A DNA stretch of 64,000 nt from Blattamonas nauphoetae (lineage: Eukaryota > Preaxostyla > Oxymonadida): assembly GCA_033064195.1 (NCBI GenBank), contig JARBJD010000093.1, positions 62,001 through 126,000 on the forward strand, in the 5' to 3' direction. Positions 1 through 9,146 of the stretch are shown here, in pieces. The translations under genes were made by a program, and so were the position numbers. The stretch's first letter is position 1. The number at the start of each line of letters is the position of its first letter. Under the pieces are notes generated by a model that saw nothing but the letters and a program-made list of their open reading frames with translations, made no database searches and was not told the DNA's origin.

Positions 1-910
1 TCCACATCTGGCGCAAGTCTCCCCGTTTTTCGTTCCATTCCTGCTGGTCCTTGACCATGAACAGCAGAAAAAGCCAGATTGACTCTTCATCCTCGAAGAA
101 CGTGAGACAACTTGGGATCGAGAGAAAGACGGGGAGATGAAGAACAAGTTCCATTGTGGGTTGATAATAAGGAGATATTCGGATGAGTCGGACGAGGAGG
201 CCCAGAAAAAACTTGGATTGCTCACCATTGATGATCGAATAGCGGTTTACGCACAAATGCCAAATATACTTCTCTGATGGGGCCAGAACTTGCTTCAAGA
301 TCGACTCGTGAACATCTTGTTGTTCATCGTCATCTTTAAATGTTAGGTCTGCGAGACCATCCGGAGTTGCGAGCCAGAGAGATCTGCTGATGTTTGAAAT
401 GAGATCAGTGTGGAAATCTTCTGCTTCTGCAAAAGAAAGAGACTGGGGATTGAGGGTGACGAGGATTTGAGGGATAAAACCAGCTTGGACGAGGGCAAGA
501 TTGACTTGAGCTGAACAACACCTGGATAGACTCTCGATCATCTTCATTGCTGTTCTGGTGATGATATGGCAGGCTGACGAAAGCAGAACCACAATGCACT
601 GTATGAAGTATCTCTGAGAATCACCAGAGAATGAGGCAAGGCTCTCGAGAAAAGCATCTGCAAAGGTGTGATTCAGTGGATCCACAGTTTTCATAAATGC
701 ATCAGCCTTCGCTTCCAGAGAGACATCAAGAGCTGGTTGGAGTTTCAGAGTGGCAACGAGAGATCGAAAGACAATTGCTAGTTCCTCGGCAGATTCCAGT
801 TCTTCTTCATCCCATTCCAGGAAAGGAGAACAGTCTGAAGAAAATGCCAAAGGGGGTACTGACAATTCAGAGCACGACGGACTTGATGAGTCGTCTATTT
901 TCTTGGTCAT
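1..910 (-). CDS. ARM/HEAT-like paralog 1, 3' end beyond window
   Basis: This is the first of a family of about 357-residue proteins repeated through the left half of the window. The frame is open for about 303 codons from an ATG at 910 and runs off the left edge without a stop. Family landmarks in order are a Ser-rich N-terminus, an acidic FLEWDEEELES block near residue 30, a VVLLSS helix, a Leu-rich VQAGFIPQ segment like an armadillo repeat, and the IWHLCVNRYSI block. I infer an alpha-solenoid, probably a cytosolic protein-binding scaffold; the real function is unknown. The 12-bp upstream element found in most copies is not recognisable here. The gene is divergent from the protease gene, with 136 bp between the two starts. 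Confidence 0.75.
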   Translation of the reverse strand, partial: MTKKIDDSSSPSCSELSVPPLAFSSDCSPFLEWDEEELESAEELAIVFRSLVATLKLQPALDVSLEAKADAFMKTVDPLNHTFADAFLESLASFSGDSQRYFIQCIVVLLSSACHIITRTAMKMIESLSRCCSAQVNLALVQAGFIPQILVTLNPQSLSFAEAEDFHTDLISNISRSLWLATPDGLADLTFKDDDEQQDVHESILKQVLAPSEKYIWHLCVNRYSIINGEQSKFFLGLLVRLIRISPYYQPTMELVLHLPVFLSIPSCLTFFEDEESIWLFLLFMVKDQQEWNEKRGDLRQMW

Positions 911-1046
911 TCTGTTTATTTAGACTGATTTTGACAGAATTCTCGAAGCGCCTAAATAGTCTACTCATCACTATTTTCTTATCAACGTCTGAAACTCTCT
1001 TTCTTGAGCATTTTTGTTTGTTCTCCATTCTGCTTCTCGTCTTCAG

Positions 1047-1910
1047 ATGTTCGTTTTCATACTAGCCAACCTGATTCAAGCTGCAGCTTACGTCGATCCA
1101 TCAATTGTTGACACTGTGAACAAGAACCATCTAGCAACTTGGAAAGCCCGTGATTACAGAGGAACACGATTCTCACCTGCAAAAGTTGTGAAATCACTGG
1201 ACAAAACCATCCTTCCCGAAGATCAACTCGATTTTGTCGCTCCGATCACCACACCCTCCTCGTACGATATCCGCGAGGCCTATCCCGACTACATCCTCCC
1301 CATATATAACCAGGACGAATGCGGTGGGTGCTGGGCATTCACCACAGCAGGGGTAATGAGCATCCGTCGTGGGATCGCTGGCTGTTGGTCTGGCCCTCTG
1401 TCCATGCAAGACCTGATCTCCTGCGACTCAACCAACAGCGCATGCAAAAGTGGACATCCTTTTCGTGCTCAACAATGGGCAAGGAATATGGGAATGACCA
1501 CATATGACTGCCTTCCATTTGTCTCCGCTTCTGGCCGAGTTCCAACCTGCCCCACAAAATGCCGAAATGGCTCCGAAATTGAACGCTTCAAATGGGACAA
1601 TATTCTTTCGCTGCGTGTTGGCCAAGTTCAAGACTCGCTCCTCACAGACGGCCCGCTCTACGCTCGTCTCAACATCTACGAAGACTTCCTGTCCTACTCA
1701 AGCGGAGTATACCAACACCTGACTGGAGACCTCTACGGCTCGCATGCTGTTATTCTCCTCGGATGGGGTGAGGAAAACGGGGTGAAGTTTTGGGTTCTCC
1801 AAAACAGCTGGGGCGCGGACTGGGGTGAGAAGCGGTATTTCAGGATCAGGATGGGGAAGAACGAGGCAGGAATTGAGAGGGCGTTTTACGGGGGAACGGT
1901 TGTTTGTTGA
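1047..1910 (+). CDS. papain-family (C1A) cysteine protease, cathepsin B-like
   Basis: A secreted or lysosomal peptidase of about 287 residues. The start at 1047 is preferred over 1014 because MFVFILANLIQAAAYVDP then forms a signal peptide. A propeptide with the pattern NKNHLATWKARDYRGTRFSP follows. The mature enzyme has the active-site Cys in DECGGCWAF, the His in GSHAVILLGWG and the Asn in LQNSWGADWGE, so the catalytic triad is complete. Cys pairs typical of the fold are present. The usual cathepsin B occluding loop with its His-His pair is not seen, so an exopeptidase role is doubtful. In phagotrophic flagellates such enzymes usually act in digestive vacuoles. A pyrimidine-rich stretch ending in CAG directly before the ATG could be an intron acceptor; this was not resolved. 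Confidence 0.9.
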   Translation: MFVFILANLIQAAAYVDPSIVDTVNKNHLATWKARDYRGTRFSPAKVVKSLDKTILPEDQLDFVAPITTPSSYDIREAYPDYILPIYNQDECGGCWAFTTAGVMSIRRGIAGCWSGPLSMQDLISCDSTNSACKSGHPFRAQQWARNMGMTTYDCLPFVSASGRVPTCPTKCRNGSEIERFKWDNILSLRVGQVQDSLLTDGPLYARLNIYEDFLSYSSGVYQHLTGDLYGSHAVILLGWGEENGVKFWVLQNSWGADWGEKRYFRIRMGKNEAGIERAFYGGTVVC

Positions 1911-2114
1911 TTTTCGTCTCCTCGAGTTTGTTGTTTTGTCACTATTCTCCCACCCATATTTGAGTTTCGACGATTTTGAATACTTTCCAGAATCAAGATT
2001 GGAGAGATGAGATGACGTGGGGAAGACGGAGGCTGTTGTAATCGCAAAGAAAAATGGGTGTTGTCCAAAAGAAGCCAGAAACAGTTAGGAGGGTTCGTTG
2101 GTTCCAGTCTGTTT

Positions 2115-3191
2115 CTATTCCTGTTTAGGAAGGTTCATGCCCAGCTGGTTGTTCCATTCCATCGAGTCAACAACAATATCTCCCCCAAAGGACGTTCTTT
2201 GGTCGTTTTGCAGCTTTTCCTCAACCACATCTTCGATGCCCTCCATTCTCAGCATTTGATGCACTGTCTTCCACATCTGTTGCTGCTCTCCCTTTGTATC
2301 GTTCCATTCCCACTGGGCATTGTTCATGTTATACAAAAACATAAAGATTGATTGTTCTTTGTCGACGATTGTGAGACAACTCGGGATCGGGAGAACGACA
2401 GACATACGAAGAACCAAATCCATTGTCGGTTGATTGTATGGGCATAGTTGGAGGATTCGAGTGAGGACTGTTAGATTACGCTCGGATTCCTCACCATCGA
2501 CGATCGGAAATCGGTTCACGCACAAATGGCATATAGACTCCGCCGAAGGGATCAGAACTTGCTGAACAACCGTCTCACAAACAGCTTGTGTTTCATCGCT
2601 ATCATCATTTTCTAGTTCTTCGAGACCAGAGAGAGTTGCAAGCCTGAGAGAATCGGAGATAATAGAAATGAGAGAGGTGGGGATATCAACTGCTTCGGTT
2701 GGGGAGAGAGATAGTGGATGGAGAGTGTTGATGAGTTGAGGGATCAGATCAGCTTCGACGAGGGGAAGGAGGACTTCAGCTGAACAATAATAAACAACAT
2801 TTTTGAGCATCTTCATTGTTGCGGTCGTAATTGCCTGACTGGACGAAGAAAGGAGCACCACAATGGACTGCACGAAGTCTGTCGGAGAGTCGTCACTGGT
2901 TTCCCCAAAGTTCCCGAGAAAAGCATCTGCTGATTCTTCATCCACTTCATACACTGATTCCAGAAACTTCACTGCTTTCGTCTCCAGAGTGTCATCAAAT
3001 CCAGGTTGCAACTTAATCGTGGCAACAAGAGACTGAAAGATATCCCCTATTTCTGATTCAGATTCAAGTTCTTCTTCTTCGTCCCAATTCAGAAACGCTG
3101 AGCAATCCATCGAAAAGGAGAACTGAGAGGAGGGCAAATCAGAGCGTGTTGCACTTAAGGAAGTATTTATTGTCTTGCTAATCTCGGTCAT
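2115..3191 (-). CDS. ARM/HEAT-like paralog 2
   Basis: Whole family member of 358 codons, ending in TAG after MNLPKQE. The start is supported by the conserved upstream element at a fixed 24 bp. The N-terminus MTEISKTINTSLSATRSDLP leads into SMDCSAFLNWDEEEE, and several Leu-rich helical repeats follow. From about residue 28 to about residue 190 it is almost identical to the paralog at 20224-21297, whereas its last 30 codons match the paralog at 17542-18615 instead, so the gene is a mosaic. No enzyme motif is visible; a solenoid scaffold is an inference from the helix and Leu pattern. Confidence 0.8.
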   Translation of the reverse strand: MTEISKTINTSLSATRSDLPSSQFSFSMDCSAFLNWDEEEELESESEIGDIFQSLVATIKLQPGFDDTLETKAVKFLESVYEVDEESADAFLGNFGETSDDSPTDFVQSIVVLLSSSSQAITTATMKMLKNVVYYCSAEVLLPLVEADLIPQLINTLHPLSLSPTEAVDIPTSLISIISDSLRLATLSGLEELENDDSDETQAVCETVVQQVLIPSAESICHLCVNRFPIVDGEESERNLTVLTRILQLCPYNQPTMDLVLRMSVVLPIPSCLTIVDKEQSIFMFLYNMNNAQWEWNDTKGEQQQMWKTVHQMLRMEGIEDVVEEKLQNDQRTSFGGDIVVDSMEWNNQLGMNLPKQE

Positions 3192-3214
3192 TCTTTCAGC
3201 TGCTTATGCAAATA

Positions 3215-3226
3215 ACTCGTTATGGG
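3215..3226 (-). promoter_or_regulatory. conserved upstream element
   Basis: CCCATAACGAGT read on the minus strand, ending 24 bp before the ATG of the paralog at 3191. The same 12-mer or a close variant lies at the same distance in eight other family members. Likely a core promoter or initiator element (inference). Confidence 0.55.
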
Positions 3227-3319
3227 TCTGTAAACCAGCGTGTGAAGCAAAGTGGCTGAGATGGAGATGGTATCCGAAAGGAACAAAAAACAACTAAAGA
3301 AAATTTAGATGATATATGA

Positions 3320-4560
3320 ATGAAGAGGAAGTCCCAGAACAAGATGAATCAGACGTCAAAAAGGAAGAACAATCATCAACCAACAAAGAGCAGACATGGG
3401 ACTCATCCCGAACTCGATGATCAAACAGAAGACACGCTGCCGTCGTCACGCCCAGCGGAGAGTCGGAGAGCGTCCATCCCCGCCATCCAATCGGCTTGGG
3501 TCGAGAAGCAACAAGAGTCCTTCACACAGACTGATCACAACGCAGAAGAGGAAGAGCGAACAGCTGAATGAGTTGGCTGGAGGCGAGGTTCGGTCCCGAT
3601 CTCTGTTCGGTCCACCAAAATCGACGGACGCTTCATCTTCTTTGGTTCTCTCAGTTTTGACAGGTCATGAGGGAGGTGATTGCTGAGTGATCGCATTGTG
3701 GTTGAAGGAGGGGAGGAGGGAAGAGTGGATGTCTCGACGACGACTCAAAGAAAGCGAAGGGAGGAGACAGTCGATGTGGGTGTTGCGAGTGCTTCGAACG
3801 ACAGTCATCGATGTGCGCAAGAATGAGTGAGGTGGGGGGAGAGGCAGAGGGGAGTGGGAGGGTGTGGGTGGTGAGGGAGAGGCAGAGGGGAGTGGGAGGG
3901 CGTGGGTGGTGAGGGGAGAGGCAGAAGGAAGTGGGAGGGTGTGGGTGGTGAGGGAGAGGCAGAGGGGAGTGGGAGGGTGTGCGTGGTGAGGGAGAGGCAG
4001 AGGGGAGTGGGAGGGTGTGCGTGGTGAGGGAGAGGCAGAGGGGAGTGGGAGGGTGTGCGTGGTGAGGGAGAGGCAGAGGGGAGTGGGAGGGTGGTGAGGG
4101 AGAGGCAGAGGGGAGTGGGAGGGTGTGCGTGGTGAGGGAGAGGCAGAGGGGAGTGGGAGGGTGTGCGTGGTGAGGGTAGAGGCAGAGGGGAGTGGGAGGG
4201 TGTGCGTGGTGAGGGTAGAGGCAGAGGGGAGTGGGAGAGTGTGGGTGGCGACGGAGAGGCAGAGGGGAGTGAGAGGGAGTGGATGGTGTCTGAGCTGGAA
4301 TCGAGAACGCCCATGGATCTGGCGACAACACCTTCCGAGCCGTCAGAATCGTCTGAGGAAGGGTCAGCTGACGAGCAAGGGAGATCCAGAATGTGGAGGG
4401 AGGGTGGGAAGAGGGTTGGAGGAGAGGGCGGCAACCGTCGAGGAAGACTGGCGAGAGAGAATCCCAATCGTTCCGGAAAACCAAATCATGAGGTGATGTC
4501 AGAGTCGACAAAGACTATACACAAACAGCGTTTGTTGCCCAAAAGAAGCCAGAAACAGTT
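3320..4560. repeat. duplicated intergenic spacer, copy 1
   Basis: No convincing gene. This stretch, from about GATGAATCAGACGTCAAAAA to the AGAAGCCAGAAACAGTTCGA block that precedes the next paralog's 3' end, recurs between 10620 and 11230, 12410 and 13200, 21360 and 22140, and 23580 and 24190. Long Pro/Ser-rich open frames on the minus strand come only from the minisatellite inside it and shift with copy number, so I do not call them genes. Confidence 0.6.
3826..4285. repeat. 38-bp minisatellite
   Basis: About twelve tandem copies of a G-rich 38-bp unit containing GAGGCAGAGGGGAGTGGGAG, starting at 3841, 3879, 3917, 3955, 3993, 4031, 4069 and onward; one copy is shortened to about 29 bp. The other spacer copies hold only one or two units at the matching place, so the array expanded locally. 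Confidence 0.85.
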
Positions 4561-4588
4561 CGAACGATGTCTTGGGTCTTGTCTGTTT

Positions 4589-5662
4589 TTATCCGCGCCG
4601 TGGAAGGTTCATACCCAGCAGATGGTTCCATCCAATCGAGTTGGAAACAATCCTTCCTCCATAGAATGTGTTTTGGTCGTTTCGCAGCTTTTCCTCAATC
4701 GCATCTTCGATGCCCTCCATTCTCAACATTCGATGCACTCTCTTCCACATCTGTCGAAATTCTCCCCGTTTTTCGTTCCAGTCTCGCTGGGTATCCATCA
4801 TCGAATTCAGAAAACACCAAATTGAGTGATCATTCTGGAAGAATGTGAGTCAACTTGGGATCGTGAGAAATGCCGGCATATTCAAGACGAAATTCAATGT
4901 TGGTTGATAATATGTACATATTCGGATGAGTCGGACGAGGAGGCCCAGAAAAAACTTGGATTGCTCACCATCGATGATCGAATAGCGGTTCACGCACAAA
5001 TGCCAAATATATGGCTCTGAAGATGTGAGAACTTGCTTCAATACTGTCTCGTGAACATCTTGTTGTGCATTCCCTTCTTCATTTGTGAGATATGCGAGAC
5101 CAGCCCGAGTTGCGAGCCAGACAGAGTCATCGATTCTTGTAATGAGAGAGGTGTGGATATCGACTGCTTCAGCGAAGGGAAGAGACTGTGGATTGAGAGT
5201 GATGATGAGTTGAGGGATCAGACCAGCTTGGACGAGGGCGAGGAGGACTTCAATTGAACAGTTCCGGATCAGAGCTTCGATCAGCTTCATTGCTGTTCTA
5301 GTGACGACATGGCTGGCTGACGAAAGCAGAACCACGATGGACTGTACGAAGTCTCCCTGAGAATCACCAGAGAATGGGACAAGGCTCTCGAGAAAAGCAT
5401 CTGCTGATTCTTCATCATTCAGATTCACTGATTCAATAAATTTCACTGCTTTCGCTTCCAAAGAGTCGTTAAGAGCACGTTGGATCTTCAGAGTGGCGAT
5501 GAGAGATAGAAAGACAACTGCTTGTTCCTCAGTAGATTCCAGTTCTTCTTCATCCCATTCCAGGAACGGCGAGCAATCCATAGAAAAGATCAAAGGGGAT
5601 GATGACAATTCAGAGCGTGTTGGACTTGAGGAGTCTTCTATTTTCTTGGTTATTATGTTCAT
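4589..5662 (-). pseudogene. ARM/HEAT-like paralog 3 with one in-frame TGA
   Basis: Full-length copy read from the ATG at 5662, chosen because the upstream element sits 24 bp away; an earlier in-frame Met at 5683 is ignored for that reason. The frame is open to LTIPS near 4850, meets TGA where the other copies have a Cys codon (SCLTF), then stays open in the same frame to RMEGIEDAIEEKLRN and the family C-terminus MNLPRRG. It may be a very young pseudogene, a truncated but used protein, or read-through. Its first 110 residues are nearly the same as those of the paralog at 13270-14343. Function as for the family: unknown. Confidence 0.7.
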
Positions 5663-5685
5663 TCTGATGGAATCTGAGCACAATC

Positions 5686-5697
5686 ACTCGCTATGGG
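5686..5697 (-). promoter_or_regulatory. conserved upstream element
   Basis: CCCATAGCGAGT on the minus strand, 24 bp before the ATG at 5662. The G in place of A is shared with the element of the paralog at 14343, in line with their common 5' ends. Confidence 0.5.
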
Positions 5698-6014
5698 CCA
5701 AGACTATCAGCGACACAAGAGAATGAAATGAGATTATCGTGCGGAAGGAAGAACAAAAATCAACGCTTTTTCTTCAAGAAGAACATTCAAACGCCTTTTT
5801 CGAGTCGGAAAGAAAGGGTTGATCACAACAGAATCAAGGATAGTATCAAAAACCTCAAAATTGAGTGAAAAATGATCCAATTGACATTCTTGTAATTTCT
5901 TCGAATAGAATGACTGCATGAGGAATGTCAAACACCGAGAATAAGGAAGTGGACGAGAACTTTTGTTCACCAAAAATTTAGTGAGGGCTCGTGTTTTCGA
6001 ACTGCAACAACCTC

Positions 6015-6251
6015 ATGTCCAATCTAGCTGTCTGCTCGAAGAAAGCCTGCACCGATGCATGCTACCTGTGCGGAGGTGAGGCCAAAGCGTCCGTGAATCC
6101 ATACGCGTGCAGCAACTGCAAACAACAGTGGAAGCAGACCTGCCTCTCCTGCAAGTCTCGCAGAAGTGGCTCGTCAGTTGGCCGTCTCTGCTACAAGTGT
6201 CAGCCCAGAAAACGCCAGGGGATTTGCACTCTTTGCGGAACCAAGATCTAA
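6015..6251 (+). CDS. small Cys-rich zinc-binding-type protein
   Basis: A 78-codon frame starting at MSNLAVCSKKACTDAC; an upstream in-frame Met at 5991 would add eight residues. Five CxxC pairs are spaced along it (CYLC, CSNC, CLSC, CYKC, CTLC), with basic stretches between them, ending in CTLCGTKI. This is the pattern of a zinc ribbon or treble-clef protein with two or more zinc sites, possibly binding RNA or acting as an adaptor. I do not recognise the family; the spacing does not fit PHF5A. It is a lone plus-strand gene between minus-strand paralogs, with no close partner and no sign of decay. The even Cys spacing makes chance unlikely. Confidence 0.65.
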   Translation: MSNLAVCSKKACTDACYLCGGEAKASVNPYACSNCKQQWKQTCLSCKSRRSGSSVGRLCYKCQPRKRQGICTLCGTKI

Positions 6252-7886
6252 GAACGATCACATCCAACTGAACCTTTCCATCTTTTCATTCACATGACTC
6301 GTCCATTCATCTGTGATTGTCATTTTGTTGGAATGAACCAATGAAGCCGTCACAACCTCCATCTCCTCTCCTTCATCGAATGACCTCAATGATGTCATTG
6401 ATGCCTCTCGCTGGCAGGAGTGTCGAGTGTGTGTCTTCCGATTGAGTTGACGCTACGAGATTCGAGATGAACGTCGTCGGAGCGTAGTAACGAAGCCGTT
6501 CGTTCGTGGGCACCTCTCGGAGGGTGTTGACTGGCTTGGTGTTCTTGTCTAGCATGTGTACAGGAGCCAGAACTTCGATCTTGTATTCGACAGCGAGTTG
6601 GTTCCCCATCTCTTCTGTTCAGTTCGAGTTTCCTCCTTCTGTTCTGTTTTCTGTTGTCGTCGAGTTTGCACACACACCCCTTTCCGAACAGTGGACATTT
6701 TGGCGGAGAGGATTTGGAAGATGAAGAGAGAACAAAAAGAGGAATGTGTGAAGTGGTGTGTTCTGTTTCATTCATCCATCGATACAGCAATCGGGCCTCC
6801 AACCATCTATTGTCCTCCGCCCTCCCCTTCTCCATCTCCTCCTTCTTCGTCGGGTGTGGATACTCAAACTCTCGTTTTTCTTCCGAACGTGGTGAATAGT
6901 GTGTCGCTGTCATCGGCGGGAACGAAATCAACGGCTGCTATGCTTCTGCAGTCCATGTCCGCTTGCCCCCCAAAGTGCCCCCTCGGCCTGTCCCTGTCCC
7001 AGCGACTGTTCCCCATATCCAACACTTCCTCCTCCCGACAACGAGTTCAACGGCTGGCGCGACGAGAGAGGCGAGTCGCTTGTGGTAGTCGACGCCATTG
7101 TCGAAGAGCTGTGGTTCGCTGGCGGAATCGACGATGACAACAAGTTCACTGTCAGCGGCGACTTTCCCCACTACCAGCGAGGAGCAACGACAGCGATTTG
7201 TGGGAGAGCGGCGAAGACGGGGAATGGTGCAGAGAGCGTGTGATGAATGGATGGCTCAGTGCTTCAGAAGGTGTCATTCTGTCGGATGGGTTGTGGGTCA
7301 GCCAGGTTGGTAGTATTTGTCGGCAGAAAGCCGCATATTCCATACTCAAGAACTTGAGGAGTTCGAAATTGTGATTGATGTAGAAAGGGATGGGAGTTGT
7401 CAAGATCTGAGGTTGACGAGAATTGTGCTGGACCTGTGGACGTCGGACATGAAGACGAGTGAGGTCATTGGTTTCCAATGATTTCAGGTGACTTGTTGAA
7501 GTGACCATTATAGAATTGTTGTTCACTGTATCATCCGAAAAGACGATTGTACTGTATTCTCCATTTGAGAAACTGTGTAAGATGAGATTATACAAGAGAT
7601 ATTTCTCGGGAAATCAGTCGTTAACAGACATTCAGAGTGTGAATCTCATCAGAAGAAAGAGGTTCAGGTTTCACCTCAATGATGAGATGAATTCTCGAAA
7701 CGATCGATGTATCGAGGTGATATTCATCGACATATAATGATGACAATCGGATGATACTCTAGAACGAATGATAGTGGATTTAGAACAAACTTTTTTTTCT
7801 GTTTCAATTATTGTGGTTCGATCTGTTTGTCAATTCAATCTGACATGGGAGCATGTGGAAGTCAACCCAATGAAAGCCGATTAATA
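6252..7886. other. decayed spacer
   Basis: No intact gene seen. About 6830-7010 repeats a spacer block found again near 10125-10290 and 15525-15700 (TCGTCGGGTGTGGATACTC to the Pro-rich tail). A minus-strand frame at 6373-6609 with the start MGNQLAVEYKIEVLAPVHML is open but has no recognisable family. A kinase tail lies at 7239-7316. Confidence 0.4.
7239..7316 (-). pseudogene. protein-kinase C-terminal lobe relic
   Basis: The 26-residue stretch ILPTWLTHNPSDRMTPSEAL then SHPFIT matches kinase subdomain XI (pattern WxxxxPxxRMTPxEALxHPF, as in DYRK/CMGC kinases). The sequence upstream in the same frame has none of the catalytic motifs, so only the tail survives. It lies in a 147-codon open frame (7152-7595) that I do not think is a functional gene. 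Confidence 0.45.
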
Positions 7887-8477
7887 GTGGTGTCACCAAT
7901 ACGTTCGATGTCAACAATTCGTGCTTTTTTCTGGAATTATCACTTTTGGTCAAACTAAGAAAAAAATAAAATTTTAGAATTTTCTTCCCACTGGATCCTG
8001 AGAAAACCTCAAAACACGTTATTCAGCGAAACGCCACACATTTTCCAAACTTTCGACGATCATTTTTCCATATCCAGACATCAGTTTGAGACCGAAGAAA
8101 AAGCATTATTTTCGTAAACATATCGATAAAAGACACTCAAAAAAATAAAAAAATTTTCCCATGATATTTTTCTGGGCGAAAAACAGCCTTTTTTCATATC
8201 GTCCCAGATACCCATGATTTTTTTTCCAATTTTTTTTCAAAATGTTCATTTCACCAAACAAACGTTTCAGTGGAAAATTTCATCAAAATCGGTTCACAGG
8301 TTGTGAAGTTATGACGAGAACACATGAAAAAAGTGGTTGAAAAGAGCTATTGTGAGGATTTTTTGGGATCCAGTGGGAAGAAAATTCTAAAATTTTATTT
8401 TTTTCTTAGTTTGACTAAAAGTGATCATTCCAGAAAAAAGCACGAATTGTTGACATGGAACGTATTGGTGACGCCAC
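7887..8477. mobile_element. 591-bp inverted-repeat element (MITE-like)
   Basis: The ends are inverted copies of about 105 bp with only a few mismatches, beginning GTGGYGTCACCAATACGTTC and running to the CCCACTGGATCC block. TA flanks both ends, as expected for a Tc1/mariner-type target duplication, though 2 bp is weak proof. The AT-rich interior has no usable ORF, so it would depend on a transposase elsewhere. Its right end lies about 50 bp from the 28S rRNA fragment. Confidence 0.75.
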
Positions 8478-8527
8478 TATAAACGAACCAAAAATACTTA
8501 ATGGCTCTGACGGGATGGAACTGTACG

Positions 8528-8552
8528 ACAACACTTGGCGAATTCTGCTTCG

Positions 8553-8590
<38 letters not shown>

Positions 8591-9146
8591 AACGTCGCTA
8601 TGAACGCTTGGCTGCCACAAGCCAGTTCTCATATTTACCAACTTCAATATTACTATTATCAATCATACACAAGTACAATTTAATAATTATTTTATAATTG
8701 GGATAGGTCGTACCATACACCAAAACACATACATACATGGTCATTTTGGTGCACACCTTACCGACCGTCAAAATCATTTCTTTATAAAATGATTTATTGA
8801 TTATATACATCTCTGTATATATTTCAATAACCAGGTGTGTTGCCACTTACTTCCATAAGTGACTAGCTAAATATAATATATTTAACTGGGACTATCTAAC
8901 TACATCGCAACATATTTCTATATATTCATCCCTGTGGTAACTTTTCTGACACCTCTGGCTTAACACTTGGAAAACTCAAAGGATCGTTAGGCCACGCTTT
9001 CACGGTTTGTCTTCATACTGAAAAGCAAAATCAAATGAGCTTTTACCCTTCTGTTCTACGTGAGATTTCTGTTCTCACTGAGCTCATCTTAGGACACCTG
9101 CGTTGTTGTTTAACAGATGTGCCGCCCCAGCCGAACTCCCCATCAG
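8528..9146 (-). rRNA. 28S rRNA fragment (peptidyl-transferase region)
   Basis: Read on the minus strand this gives conserved LSU rRNA, including TTACCACAGGGAT and AACTGGCTTGTGGC of the peptidyl-transferase loop, and TTTTTGATCCTTCGATGTCG and GCTCTTCCTATCATTG downstream. The plus strand translates to the well-known spurious peptide AMIGRADIEGSKSNVAMNAW of antisense 28S. Only about 320 nt of rRNA remain after removing the internal insert, and both flanks diverge abruptly, so it is a dispersed fragment rather than a working rDNA unit. Confidence 0.85.
8628..8927 (-). ncRNA. 300-nt insert in 28S rRNA, candidate group I intron at L2449
   Basis: The insert lies precisely between GGGAT and AACTGG of the rRNA with no target duplication. 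On the rRNA strand the 5' exon ends in T, the insert begins with G and ends with G, and a GTCCCAG about 36 nt in can pair with exon CAGGGAT including a terminal G-U pair (P1). U2449 in E. coli numbering is a known group I site. I could not identify the P3-P8 core with certainty, and the short 82-codon ORF across it lacks a homing-endonuclease motif. Confidence 0.5.

Noticed and set aside
3651-4511. 286-codon Pro/Ser-rich open frame on the minus strand
   Set aside because: It is the minisatellite read in a lucky frame; a second frame is equally open and sister spacers do not keep it.
4163-4825. 220-codon plus-strand frame running from the minisatellite into paralog 3
   Set aside because: It is antisense to the real gene for its second half and depends on the repeat for its first half.
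6395-6931. 178-codon basic/Ser-rich minus-strand frame
   Set aside because: No domain; overlapping open frames in other registers and part of a repeated spacer.
8598-8846. 82-codon ORF in the rDNA insert as a homing endonuclease
   Set aside because: No LAGLIDADG, GIY-YIG or His-Cys motif, and the frame runs into rRNA sequence.
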